Shown: positions 12,801 to 22,613, counted from the first letter of the stretch. The stretch is 64,000 nt of DNA from Flammulina velutipes (GCA_011800155.1 CM022378.1:186001-250000), one strand, 5' to 3'. The notes: generated from the sequence alone by a model not told the origin. Made by a program: numbers and translations.

Positions 12801-14047
12801 TTAGCTCGCGGAAAAACAGCCACCATGCGCCATCGTCTCTTGACGGATCATCTCAATTCAGTTCGCATTTATGAAGATGGGAAGTCTACCATTGGAATAG
12901 AAGCTCGTCTTCGTCACATACCCGGACGCTCATATTACCGCTGGATGCTCGCACTCGCTAAGGAGTTGCCGAACATGTGTTTGGAATATACGAAAGGTCA
13001 CTCTAAGGAAAGTACAGTTGAAGCTATCATGAATGGCGAAGCTGACCATTATGCATCGGGATTACAAAAACCATCTGTGGATAACCCGCTCCCAGACGCA
13101 CCGACTCCGACATTCTTCATGGATGATTACACTTTCATCTCGAAAGCGTTAGGATGGATTGAGGGTGACATCAAGGCACTTATCACCTCATTACTGATTC
13201 GCTTCACAGCCCGGGATCTCGAATACGGCAAGCAATACAGAATGTCAAGCTCATTCTACGATGAACGACCTACACCAACCTTTCCTTACACTCACGCTGT
13301 GTCGGCTTATTCAGCATCTGTTCAACTCTACTCGCGATCTGGACAACTCCCTACAGCGGATACTTTGGTGAAGAGACGTTTTGCGACATCGAGCCTTTGC
13401 CGCTTAGGTTGCGCAGAAACTGAAGACCCACATCATATCTTTTCCCAATGCTCAGAGTTCAAAGATCTCCGCCGGGACACAAAATTGGAGATTATGCGCC
13501 TTACGGAAAGAGCCCTTCAGATTGCCGACAAGGACACGACTCTGGATCAATTCCCTCTATTGAAAACTGCCGCTGAGTCCTTTCTTACTGACTCGACGAC
13601 TCTGTGGCCTCTTTCACGAACACAATTCTATTTAGGTCATATCCCGCCTCTAGGAAAACTCTTGCCGCTGGACTCATTCAACAGTTCTATCCTCCGGGAA
13701 CGAGTTTTGCGAAATCTCCACTCATCATGGCACATAGCGGCTGTTCGTTTAACGGGGCGTATTTGGGGAGAACTTATCGGCCGTGTTGCTAGATCTAATG
13801 GTATCACGGCACGCAAGTTCTGATCCCACATTTATACTTACTTACTCTTCTAACCGACAACCCGGTAGCTTTCCTGAATGTGGGTTTTGTCCTCAAGGAG
13901 GTTTTCCCACTACAGGTTTTGATGCACCCGTGGTCCGCGTCGTCATTATTTGCTTTATCATCTATTTACATACATTGTATGGTCCGTCGGGGGCTTGCCC
14001 TTAGCCTTCGAGGCGCAGGCGGATTTAGAATAGTAACATAGTAACAA
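6850..14047 (+). mobile_element. non-LTR (LINE) retrotransposon insertion
   Basis: A 7.2-kb insert in the left arm of the foldback. The right arm preserves the empty site: its complement reads CCAACAATAAAACG, whereas the left arm has CCAACAA before the insert and GTAACAATAAAACG after it. The repeated AACAA (6845-6849 and 14043-14047) is therefore a 5-bp target duplication, although the 5' border lies in an (AAC)n run, which makes its exact position ambiguous. The 3' end is a short tandem tail, two copies of TAGTAACA, instead of poly(A), as in several non-LTR families. Endonuclease, reverse transcriptase and RNase H in one frame confirm the class. Confidence 0.85.
7005..13823 (+). CDS. LINE polyprotein: endonuclease, RT, RNase H
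   Basis: One uninterrupted 2272-codon frame, so the copy may be recent. Residues 1-600 are Pro/Ser-rich and gag-like with a coiled-coil-like stretch near 360-480. Residues about 600-685 are strikingly hydrophobic. From about 692 an APE-type endonuclease: LNANGMGH, TGDLNATISN (near 840) and DHRPIL (near 927). The reverse transcriptase follows: NYRGLQISN, motif A in RDQMKGFDYL (near 1355), TKQGGPLSP, and motif C as EAMDDSFLF (near 1477). RNase H near 1880-2020 keeps SDGSAY, HSEVFG, TDHLNS and GEADHYAS, so all four acidic positions are present. A C-x3-C-x7-H-x4-C zinc motif (CRLGC..HHIFSQC) lies near 2130. The unusual point is Ala where Tyr or Phe normally opens the YxDD box. Confidence 0.92.
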   Translation: MSTPSTPSRLPPLRPPPLSPARPPSPGVGAFIANDGASSLAPRGCELIVRDVRPAAGLTAAETIEAAIQANTSSSDDISISLKTSPSITLFRVSISSAKHSDTYCYVRLAQDVASLHSQPRPDLLSDWIPAIKALDASWAPAWSPARQGRDRLTWVKVSSLSGNPDKTVARKELDVIVAHLKGLGYHITSSWPFPGHRDGAVILGFTHEVTRLLKSGSFTIPPAHRGAATPSPPITVTVSRPFSQIEPVYAFELAVTGISQYDPSFPQELDKYFQQGYQDESGSLWVSSRVVGDAYLFVMKTWQATRQVLSHKDIFESHVQINAEVDHPRLVFDINNSSTLPTRPSQVIRDAGKSVQKMLDDVRSSVDSLRAQSATQFAAIDRRFLAVDDGMKHITQGVLNIAGSVQALQVGMFSQQKRLQLGDERSILLRKLDRLNTALDRSIAHDPPSAANIQTQIKELEAQLDAVDDNIANADSAITKSIAAPPTIPPPHITPTSVYPSRPRPQTPETPTPAPKRSAAEGSSRPAKRSTSSKAGADKRGNNFATTQTPMEFDDTDADEVVEMIDATGRASQGTSGAGSVRFLCSGFADSNGSVLGLTPSCELKVSPTPNLTLYSCLYYIPLTSLSFLACISYLLRFSLLVLRTLLFPIVSNFRHSPSSCLYLLAIMWLTLFTAPVSAMSLPASSLSIYALNANGMGHALKVHHINSAINFRRPSAFVISELKSTTPVAGKLPGNDYNIFEEQSQPTAKTWKWGVVLGIRKDIQVVQRVSISDAALKGRVVAVDVALSDSNGGAFLHRIFAVYAPWDPGNNDLTRAFWRCLSTLCVSTPHGWSLTGDLNATISNIERGSGSEDRSFYLAFLRETNALDVWKLYPERTRQRDWTCRGKSASEGGTIIDRLVVSPTGVLDAHVYAASHPNDYIPVTDHRPILGFVVPAHSNSSFAPLDLVPDVTRPRTRYPRKSEKHLFVDFEEKAQHRAEALDLFSISLTDDTSWLQLYTGMTEVLVDTANQVFGRHQPYAARQRNDLTSPAIQALRRELRHIGGCLFLVRKPTLACVSATTRAYFMEFQRNHSSPDGQPPDVSELTNLLREQRRSIAKALYSERAREAYEQSRRRDRHKIKLALLSGSTRKLVAPVGEYIGLPMIVNKTGSDDLVSTATAVKNETRQYFSKLYERPPPPDVPKPWLDCESIQQVRDRVLADPFIWPKAASITDYRAMLRKGNAKPSPGPDGWEKWCVKSLNNRTLALVLDLHNYTVRTNHFPGNIKDVWATALYKRGLRTNLANYRGLQISNFLANSPMTWLNYCLTPYVSRLGIIPETQVATQQGVQTRDLISFLSGVKTWARRHKQELWCLKRDQMKGFDYLSPRGFHDAITAYGLPLAIIDLDIAAQDEVKCSIRTAYGMTDPIVISGVTKQGGPLSPLKSTLTTSLGHRWLSDLTAESANGITIRSSSAASLDPHLPDDRLELPLTMTEAMDDSFLFARNREGLMYFCLSMERFQFAYGWLTQWSKTVAYVLQPEDDPPPRIFLPSVTNRPGVHPWKMTFHTVPVIKDELEMLRTKVDDPTARFLEIDNFFKDLSIPRFSMRTPITLIRKIFVQHLASRARALLSLQPITLSDAEKLDHQLALKVHDALGFPYRPLTNILTLPIAYHGFEFPSISRINASLAVEGLARDLNHHIKAYRDMARITLADWTCSINDCINPLDGDGFGKVFTRHRGRIPTSWIVAQQVLRSQEINLRLTDQSYILRGDVSLSHAAAICRHRRLPVPHGRTWHSLRAKGVCRLLDVGHWDEGLFIVDLVPPFPTVLASQRGAKQSWEDMSVLFNGININSLSLGEPDLLRPREIRRRDAENSVLWFANISGLQPSSCTSSEPGTTLWASDGSAYPASAGPLEPKSIISAATGPVTVAMRITGRANSVLHSEVFGIITNFVLARGKTATMRHRLLTDHLNSVRIYEDGKSTIGIEARLRHIPGRSYYRWMLALAKELPNMCLEYTKGHSKESTVEAIMNGEADHYASGLQKPSVDNPLPDAPTPTFFMDDYTFISKALGWIEGDIKALITSLLIRFTARDLEYGKQYRMSSSFYDERPTPTFPYTHAVSAYSASVQLYSRSGQLPTADTLVKRRFATSSLCRLGCAETEDPHHIFSQCSEFKDLRRDTKLEIMRLTERALQIADKDTTLDQFPLLKTAAESFLTDSTTLWPLSRTQFYLGHIPPLGKLLPLDSFNSSILRERVLRNLHSSWHIAAVRLTGRIWGELIGRVARSNGITARKF

Positions 14048-14658
14048 TAAAACGATGTGTGGCGCATTTTTAATCGAGGAGCACATACCTCGGATCGACC
14101 TGGGATTGTTCTAGATGTCTTCCTATTGAAAAATGGATGTGTGCAGCACAAAGAACCATGTAAAAACACGAAGATTTGGCTGAGAAACAAGCAGAACATT
14201 ATTGAAAATCCATCAAAAAGCACCAAAAAGGGAGCAGCACTTTGCCCTCGCTTGGGGGTGACCTGGAACCACTTGTAGGTCGTCCAGACACCTTTGGGGC
14301 ATTGTATATGTCACTCAGTTAGGTCCCCAGGTCAACAGAACCCTTGGATATGATCAAAATGCCAAAAACCCGGACCACATAGGTTTGGGCCACACTATCA
14401 ACTTGCCATAACCTGGGGACACCTTATATTCGAAGATATATGTATATAATGCTCTAATCATGACTTAGATGAGGTCTGGAGTGTGAAAAATGCGGTCAAA
14501 ACCTTGGATATACCCCAAATAATGTCCCCCAAGAAAGCACATATACCATCAACTTCCCCTGACCTCTGGGTCGTCCCAATGTGTTCTATTATCATTATAG
14601 ATGATGTATCAGCACCCCAAAGGTTCCCCCAGTATGTCAAAATGCGAATATACATGGT
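14048..14658 (+). repeat. left inner arm of foldback
   Basis: Inverted copy of 15000-15612. It is nearly identical at the outer end and diverges towards the centre, so the homology fades near 14658/15000. Together with the outer repeat it forms one continuous arm once the LINE is removed. Confidence 0.85.
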
Positions 14659-14999
14659 ACAATAATTTATATCCCCTCCTTCTACACCAAGAACCACCCC
14701 AACTATCACACATCTGAGTGGTGGACTATTGATTTTAACATCATACAATGTGTTTTTACCCTCCCAGAATATGTCCCAGGTTGAACACCCTTCAATATAG
14801 AGCATGGACATTTGAGAATTAGTACAAAGATCATATCCTCACCATGTACCAAAGGGGTGTATCTTCGAGGCCTACCTATGACCTGGGCCCCAAGATATCA
14901 TCTATATGATGTCAAATGACAATTAGAACAGTCCTAAAGATGTAGATATGCGAACCAATGGGTGTACTTGAGGAGGAAGGGTGAATAAGGGTTCACCTA

Positions 15000-15612
15000 G
15001 TATCATGAATGTTCGCATTTTGACACACTGGGAACACCTCTGGGGTGTTAATACATCATCTATAATGATAATAGAACACATTGGAACGACCCAGAGGTCA
15101 GGGGAAGTTGATGGTATGTGTGCTTTCTTGGGGGACATTATTTGGGGTATATCCAAGGTTTTGACCGCATTTTTCACACTCCAGACCTCATCTAAGTCAT
15201 GATTAGAGCATTATATACATATATCTTCGAATATAAGGTGTCCCCAGGTTATGGCAAGTTGATAGTGTGGCCCAAACCTATGTGGTCCGGGTTTTTGGCA
15301 TTTTGATCATATCCAAGGGTTCTGTTGACCTGGGGACCTAACTGAGTGACATATACAATGCCCCAAAGGTGTCTGGACGACCTACAAGTGGTTCCAGGTC
15401 ACCCCCAAGCGAGGGCAAAGTGCTGCTCCCTTTTTGGTGCTTTTTGATGGATTTTCAATAATGTTCTGCTTGTTTCTCAGCCAAATCTTCGTGTTTTTAC
15501 ATGGTTCTTTGTGCTGCACACATCCATTTTTCAATAGGAAGACATCTAGAACAATCCCAGGTCGATCCGAGGTATGTGCTCCTCGATTAAAAATGCGCCA
15601 CACATCGTTTTA
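15000..15612 (-). repeat. right inner arm of foldback
   Basis: Inverted partner of 14048-14658. Identical 73-codon frames appear on opposite strands at 14057-14278 and 15382-15603; they are a by-product of the inverted repeat, not genes. Confidence 0.85.
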
Positions 15613-16234
15613 TTGTTGGTTTCAGTAGCTGCTACACCCCCATTCATGTTTCTGATAGTTAGAAAGAATTTTATTTTTCAACCTACAATCATCCCTCTCA
15701 TACCCTCCTCATACCCTGGCAATAGCCCAGTATTTATCCTGGTGCCACAATTGTACCCTGCCCCCAATCTCCCTGTCCCCATCCCCCATCCCCTCCCCCA
15801 TCAATCCCATCAGTTCCCATCAATCCCTAGGTCCGGATTTTCCTGTGGCCACATTTCTCCTGCCCCCCATCCCCCATCCCCCTGCCCCCATCAAACCCTA
15901 GGTCCGGATTTTCCTGGTGCCACAATTTCTATCCCCATCCCCCATCCCCCTGGACAATCAATGACATCAGTAGCCATCAATCCCTAGGTCCGGATTTATG
16001 TGTGGCCACATTTCCCCATCCCCTGCTCCCCCTCCCCCTGCCCATCAATCCCTACATGCTCCCATCAATTCCTATCCATATTTGGGACCCATCCCGCCCC
16101 ATCCCAGCCCGCCCCAGCCCGCCAGCCAGCCATTTCTACCAGCCAAAATATGGCCCTATAGCATCGGCCAGTAACTAGTTATTTGGCCCCGCCACTAGAG
16201 CCTCTTAACTAGTTATCTGTATAGCATAGGGTGC
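15613..16234 (-). repeat. right outer inverted repeat of foldback
   Basis: Pyrimidine-rich on the plus strand; inverted copy of 6228-6849. It is continuous with the inner arm and so shows the foldback sequence before LINE insertion. Confidence 0.9.
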
Positions 16235-18524
16235 CAGGTCATCTTCGTCCAGGTCGCGTAAGTCTGATATCAAACACAAAAGTGTTGTCGCGCGCGGTAC
16301 GTCCTGATGATCACCGTGGTCAAATAGCGCCCAGATATTTGTATCTGTCTATCATGACCTTCCAATCGCTCAAGCCAGTTTGCTAACATTGTCTTCGTGA
16401 TTAAGACATCGTTCACGACCATACCCTCGCCGCAGATTGTTGTGGTACATCCTAAGTCCAAAAATGAGTATTTGAACGATAGAAATGGTGTATAACGTAC
16501 TCTTTCAATTATGCTTCCAGTCGAACGCAGCGGTCTCAAAATTCCTTCCACAGTACAGGTTCAGCCCACGAAGGCGCCCCACATGCTTGTACAAGGCATC
16601 CGTTTCCACCAGCTTTCGCGCCATACAGAGCAGATAAAGTGCTGGCCGACGTTTGGGATCGCCGTCCGACGCGATCGACCATACATCGCCATGGAGGCGT
16701 GCACCGTAAGGAGAGATCTTCCAGGCCTCCAAGAGCATTTGCAGTTGTAATGCGGCATCGCGATAGTCACCCTTCTTGCATGTGGGCAAAAGAAGAACTG
16801 GCTTGGCGCCATAGTCGTCTGCGTCGAGTTTCGCGAAAGCTGCGACACTGACCTCATGACCGACATGCACCTCCTTCGTCTTTCTCACAGCTGTCGCTAC
16901 AGCATCAATAGTCGACAGGTCCGAGCCCATCTTCAACGAGCCCAACGCCTTGGAGTGTTCGCAGAGCCCGGCGATTTCATCAGTCTCTGGCAGATAGCAC
17001 AGACGACTCTCGCAAGCAATTTCGTCCTGGCACAAGGTGATCCCAGTCCTGCCGCATCTGGGCTTGACACCCCCGAAGAGTGTTTCGATGTTCGTGAGGA
17101 TGTCAGACATCTTCATGCCGCCTATCGAGATTTGAAGCTGCAGTTGACGTCGTAGGGGAGCAATAGAGTCACGGGAAGGAAGGGAAGTGGAGGCGTGGTT
17201 ATGTGCATAGAGAGCGGGACCACCACCGAGCTCGTAGGTGAGGATGGCTAGATCCCTTTCGTATGCAGAGTAGCTATATGGGTGATATCCTCCGGCAATG
17301 ACATCACGCGTCTTTGCACACAGCTTCTTGATACTCCATTGCTGGCGATCTGCGATACGAAAGAGACGTTGCAGACCTTTGACGTCGTTTTGGGCGACAA
17401 TATGATGGAAGTCCTCGTAGTGGCCGAGCTTCTTCGGAGCAGTAACCAAACGAGCTGCAAGATTACGACTCTGTTGCAATTCATAAGCTGGGGTGGTTGT
17501 GAAGATTTGACCACTTACTTCTTCCTTATGCTTATTGACGAGCTCTGTCAAATTGCGAACCTTCTCGACAATCTGTGCATGGCTGAGGCTTTTGACCTGC
17601 CGTTTACCAGGAGGTGCCCGCGATCCATGCTTTACCACATCAATCTCCGGCGTCAAACCCAAACAAGCAGAACATACACCGGGTTCGGATAATGAGATGG
17701 TACATTTAGGTGAGCGGACGTAGATGTTTGTCGAGTCGACGGATAGTAACATATATCCTGGGTCCAGCTTTGACGTTGGATCATGACGGGGAAAGGGATA
17801 TGTGGAGTATGGGGAGCCAATGTCCCGAGAGTAACATGCACCTTCGCAAGGATACAATGTAGAGATTGAAGGATGATATGCTGGCAGGGAGGGAAATAGT
17901 GCGGGTTGATTCAGTCTGGCCGATTTATCTGAAGATATTCGTCAGCTAGAGGATAGAAAGGAGAAATGCTGACTTACGCGCTACCTGATTGCACGCTTTG
18001 CTTGTCCAATGGCTCTCCAAATTAGAATATGATTTCTTGTCGCGTCCGTGTTTGACCCAGCTAAAGCACCGCGGACAGCGCACTTCACGAGTGCCCTTTG
18101 ATGCATCTCCTATCTCTGGGTATCTTGGACTGGGTGGGATGTTTTCCTTGTTGGATGAAGCTGTAAGAGGAACGGCGGAGGTTGAGGGTGTATGAACAGG
18201 ATGTTGGGGTACAGATTGAGGTTCATTATGCACATTATGTACGGTGCTGAGTTTCCATATGAGCTGGGAGATTTTTTGAAGATTGGAAACGACGCGCGCG
18301 CGTCCAGAGGACCTCCGAGAAAGTGAAAGGTTTGTGCGCTGTTGATAATCAAGACGCAAAAGCAGGTTGATCCATTTGATCGCTTCTCGATGGCCGCAGA
18401 GCTGCCGGCTTCCTTGGCGCTCCATATAAGGAGCGTTTCCACGGAGGGGGGGTCGTGGGACATTTGGAAAGATCGAATCGGCCTTACCTCTTGGCGACAA
18501 GGGTCTCGAGAAAGCGTCCGGCAT
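16235..18524 (-). pseudogene. N-terminal half of interrupted zinc-finger gene
   Basis: Starts at 18524 with a low-complexity region, then a finger-like cluster VRCPRCFSWVKHG followed by HWTSKACN. After an intron ending about 17935 it runs 450 residues to 16505. This block contains PCEGACYSRD, the motif SDGDPKRR and, near its end, FDWKHN. An acidic Asp motif followed by DWKH at the end of the block recalls the RNase H-type core of P-element/THAP9-like transposases (analogy, not a search result). A last exon from about 16456 reads ICGEGMVVNDVLI and, after a small frame disturbance, HGDHQDVPRATTLL and LRDLDEDDL, running straight into the foldback border at 16234. The remainder of the protein resumes at 6227. 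From my recollection of the family, roughly 150 residues expected between the halves are absent. Confidence 0.75.
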
Positions 18525-19965
18525 GGGGTTCTGGAGGGATCAGTGTGTCTCTGTACGTGATACAACAGTGTGGCGCAAATATAGATGGCTTAGAAAATAC
18601 CCATTCACAAGAGTGCTGTTCATGCGTATATATCTTTATTTCTTCTATCGACACTGCTGCTGGGTTTGGAGGATGATGCCATTGATGGTATCATTATGTC
18701 ATGAAATATCCCCAAGTGGCAACATTCACACACACTGCAGCTTCAATTTTCTTTGTCCCTACCATCACCTCCGACATCTTCCTACGCCATCGAACACATC
18801 CCCGCCAAAAAATCAACGCCGTCGGCCGCGCTAAACTCGCCTGGCTCCCCGTTGAAGAAAAACATGGCTCCTAATACCCCAGCCGAACATGCTCAGGATG
18901 TCCCGTCGCATCCTCACTCGCGTCGTCATTGGGGAGATGGATCCGCTTCTCCCCAGCTGCAATCCAGCCTCACGGCGAGTCGCTTTCTGCGGTGCACTCG
19001 CATCGCTGGACGCGCGGAGGCGGCAATGTTCGGGCATGTGTGCCCCCACCCAGGGGCTGATGCCCTTCGTGCCGCCAAACGCGACGTCCCGCCGGCGGGG
19101 CGCATACGCCCGGGCACACCCCCAGAGCCAGGCTTTCGCCCGCAGGGGGCGTATGGCACGCGCCAACAGGCGCCGATGCCGCCCTCGGCGACGCAGACGC
19201 GGCTGCTCATGAACGCGGGGGGTCCGCCCAGTCGACCCCGACACATCTACCTCCTTTAACAGGCCGTCCAGCCCGGAGAATGCCCGCGGCGTTCCGCCGC
19301 CAGAATACCGCCCGGACGACCGGTGCACCTCCACCCCGCAGCATGCTGAACGACCTCGACGCCCTTCCCGCCGCAGCGGCCTGCTTCCCACTCAGACAAA
19401 GCACCACGCGCCTCATCCACCCCCCCCCCCCCAATGCGGGCAAGAGATGGCGCAAACAGGTCGTGGGGGATAGGGCGCAGGATATCGCAAGACACGTGGC
19501 AGGGGATCGTCGGTTCCCGACGATGTTGGACTAACGAAGGGCTGCCGAAGTGCTTGGCGAAGCATAGTTGCCGGGGTAAGTTGATGAGACGACGGGGATG
19601 GCAGGAGAGTAGCCCGCGGGGGCGCCGGGGCAGGTGAGCTCCTTGCCTCGACGGTGGTAGAAGCACGCCACTGTATCCAGATGCTTGCATAGATACCCAA
19701 CCCCAGGCTGTGGGCAGTTGTGAGGCGTTCAGCAGGAGGCAAAATAGACGGACTTTGAGAAGGAATGCTGCCAGGATCGGTGTGGTGTGTAAAGCCGTGG
19801 AATGCAGCGGCGTACAAACGTAGGTATCTCCTGGCAGGGGTAATATCAGTGTAGAGCATGAATCGCATATGTAGGACGAGGACGCGGAGTAGGAGTATCG
19901 GTCCGATCTGCCGAGTCCTGAATAATTTTATTCACGGCACATCGTGTTGTCCATATACCTTGATT
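18525..19965. other. GC-rich intergenic region
   Basis: 18.9-19.45 kb is much richer in G+C than its surroundings, opens long overlapping frames on both strands with no family motifs, and contains a run of 13 C at 19420-19432. A short GC-rich phrase, CATGTGTGCCCC followed by CACCCAG, is shared with 28.0-28.1 kb, so part of it may be a decayed dispersed repeat. Confidence 0.45.
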
Positions 19966-21247
19966 ATGGCGGGAAAACCTCTCGAGTATATTGCTTATCC
20001 ACCTCTTAGGTGCAGAGACGTCATATCTTCCTGTCAATTCTCTCCCGACGCCTTTTTCTTTGCAGCCAACTCTGGGACGGCTGTATCCATTTGGAACCTC
20101 ACGGAACCTCGCTGCGCCCTGGTGTTACATCTCGACACCCGGGACGAAGCTTTGTCGCTATCATGGGTAGCCCAAAACGTACTAGCAGTGGGCCTTTCCA
20201 ACGGAGTACTTGTCATCGTCGATTTGATTGGCAGAGAACGGGTGCGTCTTTGTCTGATCTTCGAGATCCTGCTTCAATTGTCAGACAGCCCCGCCAGGTC
20301 AGGGCTCTTGGAATATATGCCTTTCAGAGAACACCTATCCAAGCCTTGGCCTGGAATAGCCGCCTTCGCCAGCTCGCTCTGTTGTCTACTCGAGATTTAC
20401 AAATATGGGGCTCCCAAGGAATATGGCACTTTGAAAGGCAATTGACGTCCCCCACGCTGGATGTACCTTTTAGCATGTCCTGGGGCTGTGACGAATCCAT
20501 CTGGGTTGGCGGGAAAAATGACATGTGGTGCGTCTGGATGCCCAACAGTTGCCCAGTGCGTTGCTGATTGTGCCGACTGTGTTGCCAGCCAACTTGCAGC
20601 TGATACCGGCGAAGTCCTGCGCCGGATTTCTGCACGACCAGGTAGTCTCCTGTAAGTGATGCCCTCACTATGCATGTATTTTCTCAATTGCACCTTATGT
20701 TATAGGTCGGGGCTGCATCCGTCAACAAACCAATATCTACTCACCTATGCGCATGAGACTTACAGCAAAGTCTGCCTCCACAACCTCACTACTTGCGAAG
20801 AGGTGAGCCACTATGTCCTGCAAGGCCATATGGCGACACCCCGGCCTGTTGCATTCTCCGACAAGGACAGCTTAATATACATTGGAGACCAGAGCGGCTT
20901 AGATCATGCTTTCAACGCAGCGCCTATTCCTCGTTCGATTGTGATGTGGGAGAGCACCACAAACAACCATTTTGTGCGACGATACATCCATGGAGGCCGC
21001 TCTTTGCCGAATGTGCCACTACACGGTCTGAAGGTTGGTTGTTGTTATCTCGCCTGTGAATATGCTATGCTCATCTCCTCAGGTTCTCACTACGTGTAGT
21101 GCACACCGCCGTCAACACTGGCTAGCAAGCTTTGCAGGCGAAGAGGTGATCATCTGGCGCACCGAGCAAGAGGTGTTGCATCCTACATCATCTTGTGAGC
21201 TCATCTGTTCGGAATACGAGGGCAAAACTGACGACAAGATGCAGTGA
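19966..21247 (+). CDS. WD40-like repeat protein
   Basis: Five exons fit in phase: 19966-20241, 20298-20527, 20589-20651, 20706-21033 and 21083-21247, giving about 353 residues. Repeat-like blades are visible: SCQFSPDAFFFAANSG then VSIWNL; LSWVAQNVLAVGLSNG then VLVIVDL; LAWNSRLRQLALLS then DLQIWG; VAFSDKDSLIYIGDQSG then VMWEST; and LASFAGEEVIIWRTE. A beta-propeller scaffold is the likely role, binding other proteins. Orthology was not established. The start ATG follows stops in frame upstream; the earlier ATG at 19858 would add an Arg-rich stretch that looks non-coding. A minisatellite lies immediately downstream. Confidence 0.7.
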
Positions 21248-21507
21248 AATACCTGTACTATCTCACTACCATCTGCATGGCCGTGGCTATGGCCTGGATG
21301 CTCTCTGCTTGAGCAGGTGGAGATATGGAAATTGCTAGCGGGCTTTAAGGTGGTACCTCTAGGACCAGGGCTACAACAGCGGCAGTGTTACAATGCAGAG
21401 CCAGAGATTGCAAGCAGACGACTGTTGATAGTCGGATTCAACATCAATGTCAATATCAGCAGGGCGACACCTGAGCATCATGTCCTTTCATACACGATTC
21501 CGTGCCA

Positions 21508-22400
21508 GGACTCCTACGCGACGGTAGATGTTCCTCCAGAGCCTTTCCCCTCAGATGGCAAGTGTTGGCATCGAGCGCCAGGACTGTTACGTGCTGGTAG
21601 ATGGTCCTGCGAGTGAAATGTGCGAGTAGCAAGAGTTGGCATTGCATGCCATAGTAGATGTTCCTGCAAAGCCTTTCCCCTCAGATGGCAAGTGTTGGCA
21701 TCGAGCGCCAGGACCGTTACGTGCTGGTAGATGGTCCTGCGAGTGAAATGTGCGAGTAGCAAGAGTTGGCATTACATGCCAACACTCCTACGCGATAGTA
21801 GATGTTCCTCCAGAGCCTTTCCCCTTGAATGGCAAGGGTTAGTATTTTGCGCCAGGACTTGGTAGAGGGTACTGTGCGTGCAATGGGCAAGTAGCAAGAG
21901 TTGGCATTGCATGCCAACATTCCTACGCGACGGTAGATGTTCCTTCAGAGCCTTTCCCCTCAGATGGCAAGTGTTGGCATCGAGCGCCAGGACTGTTACG
22001 TGCTGGTAGATGGTCCTGCGAGTGAAATGTGCGAGTAGCAAGAGTTGGCATTACATGCCAACACTCCTACGCGACGGTAGATGTTCCTCCAGAGCCTTTC
22101 CCCTCAGATGGCAAGTGTTGGCATCGAGCGCCAGGACTGTTACGTGCTGGTAGATGGTCCTGCGAGTGAAATGTGCGAGTAGCAAGAGTTGGCATTACAT
22201 GCCAACACTCCTACGCGACGGTAGATGTTCCTCCAGAGCCTTTCCCCTCAGATGGCAAGTGTTGGCATCGAGCGCCAGGACTGCTACGTGGCGGGTAGAT
22301 GGTCCTGTGCATGCAATGTGCGAGCAGCAAGAGCTGGCATTGCGTGCCAATACTCCTACATGATGGTAGATGTCTTTGCAAAGTGTTTCCCTTCAGATGG
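21508..22400. repeat. minisatellite, unit about 141 bp
   Basis: Roughly six to seven head-to-tail copies. Each contains CTCCTACGCGACGGTAGATG, then CCTTTCCCCTCAGATGGCAA, then TTACGTGCTGGTAGATGG and GTAGCAAGAGTTGGCAT. Outer copies are more diverged (an ACATGATGG variant near 22355). Several ATGCCAACA/TTGGCAT complements occur within the unit. No gene is seen in it. Confidence 0.9.
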
Positions 22401-22613
22401 TCGGTGTTCCCAAGGACCACGTGTTGCTCGGGGCTATTCAAATGAAGGGCAATTGGAGGCGTCCTCAGGAAGTACGGAACACCGCTGGAGAGAGACAATC
22501 AGGTGGCAGAACTGTTAGACACTAAGCGACGGTGGTGACTGGTATCGCATACAATGAACCCATGTGATATATTATGTGTGGTACTATTGGTAGCGCCTGT
22601 ATCAGCTCTCCAA

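Larger units (their letters stand above)
6228..16234. mobile_element. foldback DNA element carrying a nested LINE
   Basis: The two ends are inverted copies of each other. Left 6228-6849 pairs with right 15613-16234, both 622 bp, starting GCACCCTATGCTA and ending in its complement. The pairing continues beyond the nested LINE: 14048-14658 pairs with 15000-15612. Without the LINE the element is about 2.8 kb with arms near 1.23 kb and a 340-bp centre. It encodes no transposase that I can see, so it would be non-autonomous. No target duplication is evident at its borders (CCAGT before, CAGGT after). It sits in the coding sequence of the minus-strand zinc-finger gene. Superfamily is not assigned. 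Confidence 0.85.

Noticed and set aside
14057..15603. Identical 73-codon frames on opposite strands
   Set aside because: They are mirror images within the foldback arms and have no start context or motifs.
6228..16234. A single autonomous element with long inverted repeats and a LINE-type gene
   Set aside because: The right arm carries an uninterrupted version of the LINE insertion site and the AACAA duplication, so two separate elements explain the data better.
18753..19259. Pro-rich 168-codon plus-strand gene
   Set aside because: Falls in the GC-rich island where several frames on both strands are equally open; no conserved motif.
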